From assembly GCA_013003415.1 (NCBI GenBank), contig JABDJR010000658.1, positions 1 to 8,523 of the forward strand: 8,523 nt of DNA. The letters run 5' to 3'. Positions 6,487-8,523 of the stretch are shown here, piece by piece. How positions within the stretch are numbered: the stretch's first letter is position 1; each line of letters opens with the position of its first letter. Position numbers and translations under genes: made by a program. Origin of the DNA: Candidatus Eiseniibacteriota bacterium. Its GTDB lineage: Bacteria; Eisenbacteria; RBG-16-71-46; JABDJR01. Below the pieces are notes generated by a model that saw only the letters and a program-made list of their open reading frames with translations, did not search any database and was not told the origin of the DNA.

Positions 6487-8523
6487 GACTCTAAACGGAC
6501 TCCTTCTGTTACGGGGTTCGACCCGTGGGGAGCTAACATATCTTGAAGAGCGCGAACCCGAATCTCACCCTCGCGGGCAAACTCGATCCCGGAAACAACC
6601 GCAATGATACCAGCCAGAGTTGTCGCTGAGGGGACTCCCTGCTGTAGAGCCGCCGCCCGAATCTCTTTCCCATCGGATTGGGAACGGCTGTCTTTCGGAA
6701 TGTTCAAAACCAGTTGAATCGATCCTTTCTTGATGAGGTCGACCGCCGTGGTCCCGCCTTCACCAAGCTTGGAAACCGGCACCGCTTCGATGCCGTTCCT
6801 CATGAGAAAGTTGGCCGTTCCTGAAGTCGCCACCAGTTCAAAACCAAGAGCGTCGAGACGTTTGGCGAGGAAAACAATCGCTCGCTTATCTCCATCGCGA
6901 ATACTCAGAAAAACCCTGCCCGAACGCGGCAAGTGAGAACCCGCTCCGGCTTCGGCCTTAGCATAGGCCTCGCCGAACTGCTCTCCCATGGCCATTACTT
7001 CTCCGGTCGACTTCATCTCCGGGCCAAGCATTGTATCTTCTCCCGGAAAACGATCGAAAGGGAGGACCGGCTTTTTCACGCAAATAAGGCGTTTGGACGC
7101 AGCATCACCCGGCCAGGTTGTCGATCCGAGTTCTTCCCCGAGCATGGCCCCGACGGCCATGGAGACAAGAGGCATGCCGGTTGCCTTGCTTACAAAGGGT
7201 ACCGTTCTGGAAGCCCTGGGATTCGCCTCTAAAATGTAGATGGTGTCTCCCTTGACCGCGAACTGAATATTCAACAAACCTATTACATTCAGAGATCTTG
7301 CTAAAGCCCTAGTAATCATACGGATACGGTCTTCGGTTTCGGGGCCGATCGAGTAGGCGGGCGTCATGCAACAAGAGTCTCCAGAGTGCACTCCCGCCTC
7401 CTCCAGATGCTCGAGGACCGCCCCCACCAAGACCTCCTTCCCATCGGACACGGCGTCGACGTCCAATTCCACCGCGTCCTCCAAAAACGCATCGATCAAG
7501 ACCGGAGAGTCCTTCGAAACGGGTACCCCTTCGGCTAGCCAAAGTTCCAGCTCGGCCCGGTCCCGGACAATGGTCATCCCGCGTCCCCCCAACACATGGG
7601 AGGGCCGAAGCAAGACGGGATAGCCGAGGCTCTGGGCCAGAGACAACACCTCGCTGGATTGAATGGCAATCAACGCTCTCGGCTGGGATAGGTCGAGTTG
7701 CACGACGAGGTTTCTAAACTTCTCTCGGTTCTCGGCATCTTCAATATCCTCGGGGCTGGTTCCCAGAATAGGGACTCCCGCCTCGCGCACCGTCTGGGCA
7801 AGCTTGAGGGGAGTTTGCCCTCCAAACTGAACCACGGCTCCCCCAGGCTGTTCTTTTTCCAAAACGTTGGTGACGTGTTCTCGGGTCAAAGGCTCGAAGT
7901 ACAGACGATCGGAAATGTCGTAGTCCGTAGAAACCGTTTCCGGATTCGAGTTGAGCATGATGACCGGGCGCCCGCGACGGCGAAACTCTTGGGCCGCCAC
8001 CACACAACAGTAGTCAAACTCGATGCCCTGGCCGATACGATTCGGCCCACTTCCCAAAACCGCCACCGCCTGCTCTCCCAAAGGGGTGCCCTCATCTTCG
8101 AGCGCGTAGGTGGAATAGAAGTAAGGCGTCTCCGCGGGAAACTCCGCGGCACAGGTGTCCACTGCCTTGAATACGGGAACAATCCCCAGGCGTTTTCGAA
8201 TACTGCGCACCTGATCCTCAGACTGATCGGTGAGAGAACCGAGATGCTCATCTCCCAGCCCAGACTCTTTGGCTTCCCGCAACAACTCCATAGCCGCGTT
8301 TCGATCTAGATTTCCGAGGTGGCGGTTCAGGTTGTTTGCAATGTTCGTTTCCAGGGCAACCAAACTCTCTAGCGCGCGCAAGAACCAAGGATCAATCCCC
8401 GTGACCTCATACAGCGTCATTGCGGTGCAGCCGGTGCGTAGAGCTTGCAAGAGTTGGAAGGGGCGCAAACTGGATGGGGATGCCACCGTGTCCAACATGC
8501 TGGCGCGATCCCCGGCGGTAAAG
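6483..8523 (-). CDS. carB: carbamoyl-phosphate synthase large subunit, C-terminal two-thirds (5' part outside the window)
   Basis: CarB uses two ATP, bicarbonate and ammonia from CarA to make carbamoyl phosphate for pyrimidines and arginine. The frame is open through the right edge, so the gene starts outside; about 679 codons are visible against a usual total near 1,070. Counting from the Met at 8498, the oligomerisation domain includes TGIDPWFL (33-40) and VDTCAAEF (113-120). The second synthetase half begins at VLGSGPNRIGQGIEFDYCC (147-165), with ETVSTDYD (187-194), FGGQTPLKLA (225-234), RPSHVLGGRGM (298-308), HSGDS (371-375) and the metal/ATP-binding ILEANPRASRT (422-432). The C-terminal allosteric MGS-like domain starts near GRVFLSIRDGD (527-537) with TSGTANFL (558-565). 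A tail of about 18 residues extends beyond the E. coli end. Its stop overlaps the lipoprotein start by four bases (ATGA). No defect is visible. Confidence 0.97.
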   Translation of the reverse strand, partial: FTAGDRASMLDTVASPSSLRPFQLLQALRTGCTAMTLYEVTGIDPWFLRALESLVALETNIANNLNRHLGNLDRNAAMELLREAKESGLGDEHLGSLTDQSEDQVRSIRKRLGIVPVFKAVDTCAAEFPAETPYFYSTYALEDEGTPLGEQAVAVLGSGPNRIGQGIEFDYCCVVAAQEFRRRGRPVIMLNSNPETVSTDYDISDRLYFEPLTREHVTNVLEKEQPGGAVVQFGGQTPLKLAQTVREAGVPILGTSPEDIEDAENREKFRNLVVQLDLSQPRALIAIQSSEVLSLAQSLGYPVLLRPSHVLGGRGMTIVRDRAELELWLAEGVPVSKDSPVLIDAFLEDAVELDVDAVSDGKEVLVGAVLEHLEEAGVHSGDSCCMTPAYSIGPETEDRIRMITRALARSLNVIGLLNIQFAVKGDTIYILEANPRASRTVPFVSKATGMPLVSMAVGAMLGEELGSTTWPGDAASKRLICVKKPVLPFDRFPGEDTMLGPEMKSTGEVMAMGEQFGEAYAKAEAGAGSHLPRSGRVFLSIRDGDKRAIVFLAKRLDALGFELVATSGTANFLMRNGIEAVPVSKLGEGGTTAVDLIKKGSIQLVLNIPKDSRSQSDGKEIRAAALQQGVPSATTLAGIIAVVSGIEFAREGEIRVRALQDMLAPHGSNPVTEGVRLES

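Noticed and set aside
6511..6526. tRNA T-arm-like hairpin on the plus strand (ACGGG-GTTCGA-CCCGT)
   Set aside because: The loop has 6 bases rather than 7, no acceptor, D or anticodon arms can be built around it, and it lies within the 3' coding end of carB.
6010..6546. 178-codon open frame on the plus strand
   Set aside because: It is antisense to the lipoprotein start and carB end. The hydrophobic runs are complements of Glu/Lys-rich TPR codons, and no ribosome site was recognised.
7698..8309. 203-codon open frame on the plus strand
   Set aside because: It lies wholly antisense to clearly conserved carB sequence and its translation shows no recognisable family feature.

Overview
All six genes in this window lie on the minus strand, so the map is read from right to left. 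In transcription order they are carB (3' two-thirds), a large TPR-repeat lipoprotein, pyrK, pyrD, pyrF, a short intergenic region with a promoter-like sequence, ugd, and the first 61 codons of rmlB. Coding is dense. Neighbouring genes overlap by 4 or 8 bases or are separated by 3 to 52 bases. The only real non-coding gap is 1516-1648. No stretch over 300 bases lacks a gene, and I see no tRNA, rRNA, CRISPR, insertion sequence or phage gene.

Right and centre (1649-8523) form a de novo pyrimidine operon. CarB makes carbamoyl phosphate. PyrK and PyrD together form the NAD-dependent class 1B dihydroorotate dehydrogenase, and PyrF decarboxylates OMP to UMP. The carB-pyrK-pyrD-pyrF order is the known order in Bacillus-type operons. 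Here a 765-codon outer-membrane-type lipoprotein gene sits between carB and pyrK, overlapping carB by 4 bases and ending 3 bases before pyrK. It is the most unexpected part of the window.

Left (1-1515) is a nucleotide-sugar module. Ugd (UDP-glucose to UDP-glucuronate) overlaps RmlB (dTDP-glucose to dTDP-4-keto-6-deoxyglucose) by 4 bases. It has its own candidate sigma70-type promoter, and the spacer between -35 and -10 is filled by an 18-base inverted repeat that looks like an operator. Metabolically, the pyrimidine operon produces UMP, the precursor of the UTP and UDP-sugars used by Ugd.

The organism is a Gram-negative-type bacterium: the lipobox protein with BamD-like TPRs implies an outer membrane. 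It has moderately high GC and is not an enterobacterium, since it uses PyrK/PyrD class 1B. The aromatic motif straight after the lipoprotein cysteine (AYFNTFY) recalls TPR lipoproteins I associate with FCB-superphylum and Gemmatimonadota-like lineages. That placement is a recollection, not a search result. Most genes here are core metabolism; the points worth a second look are the embedded lipoprotein, its slippage-prone G8 tract, and the palindromic promoter.
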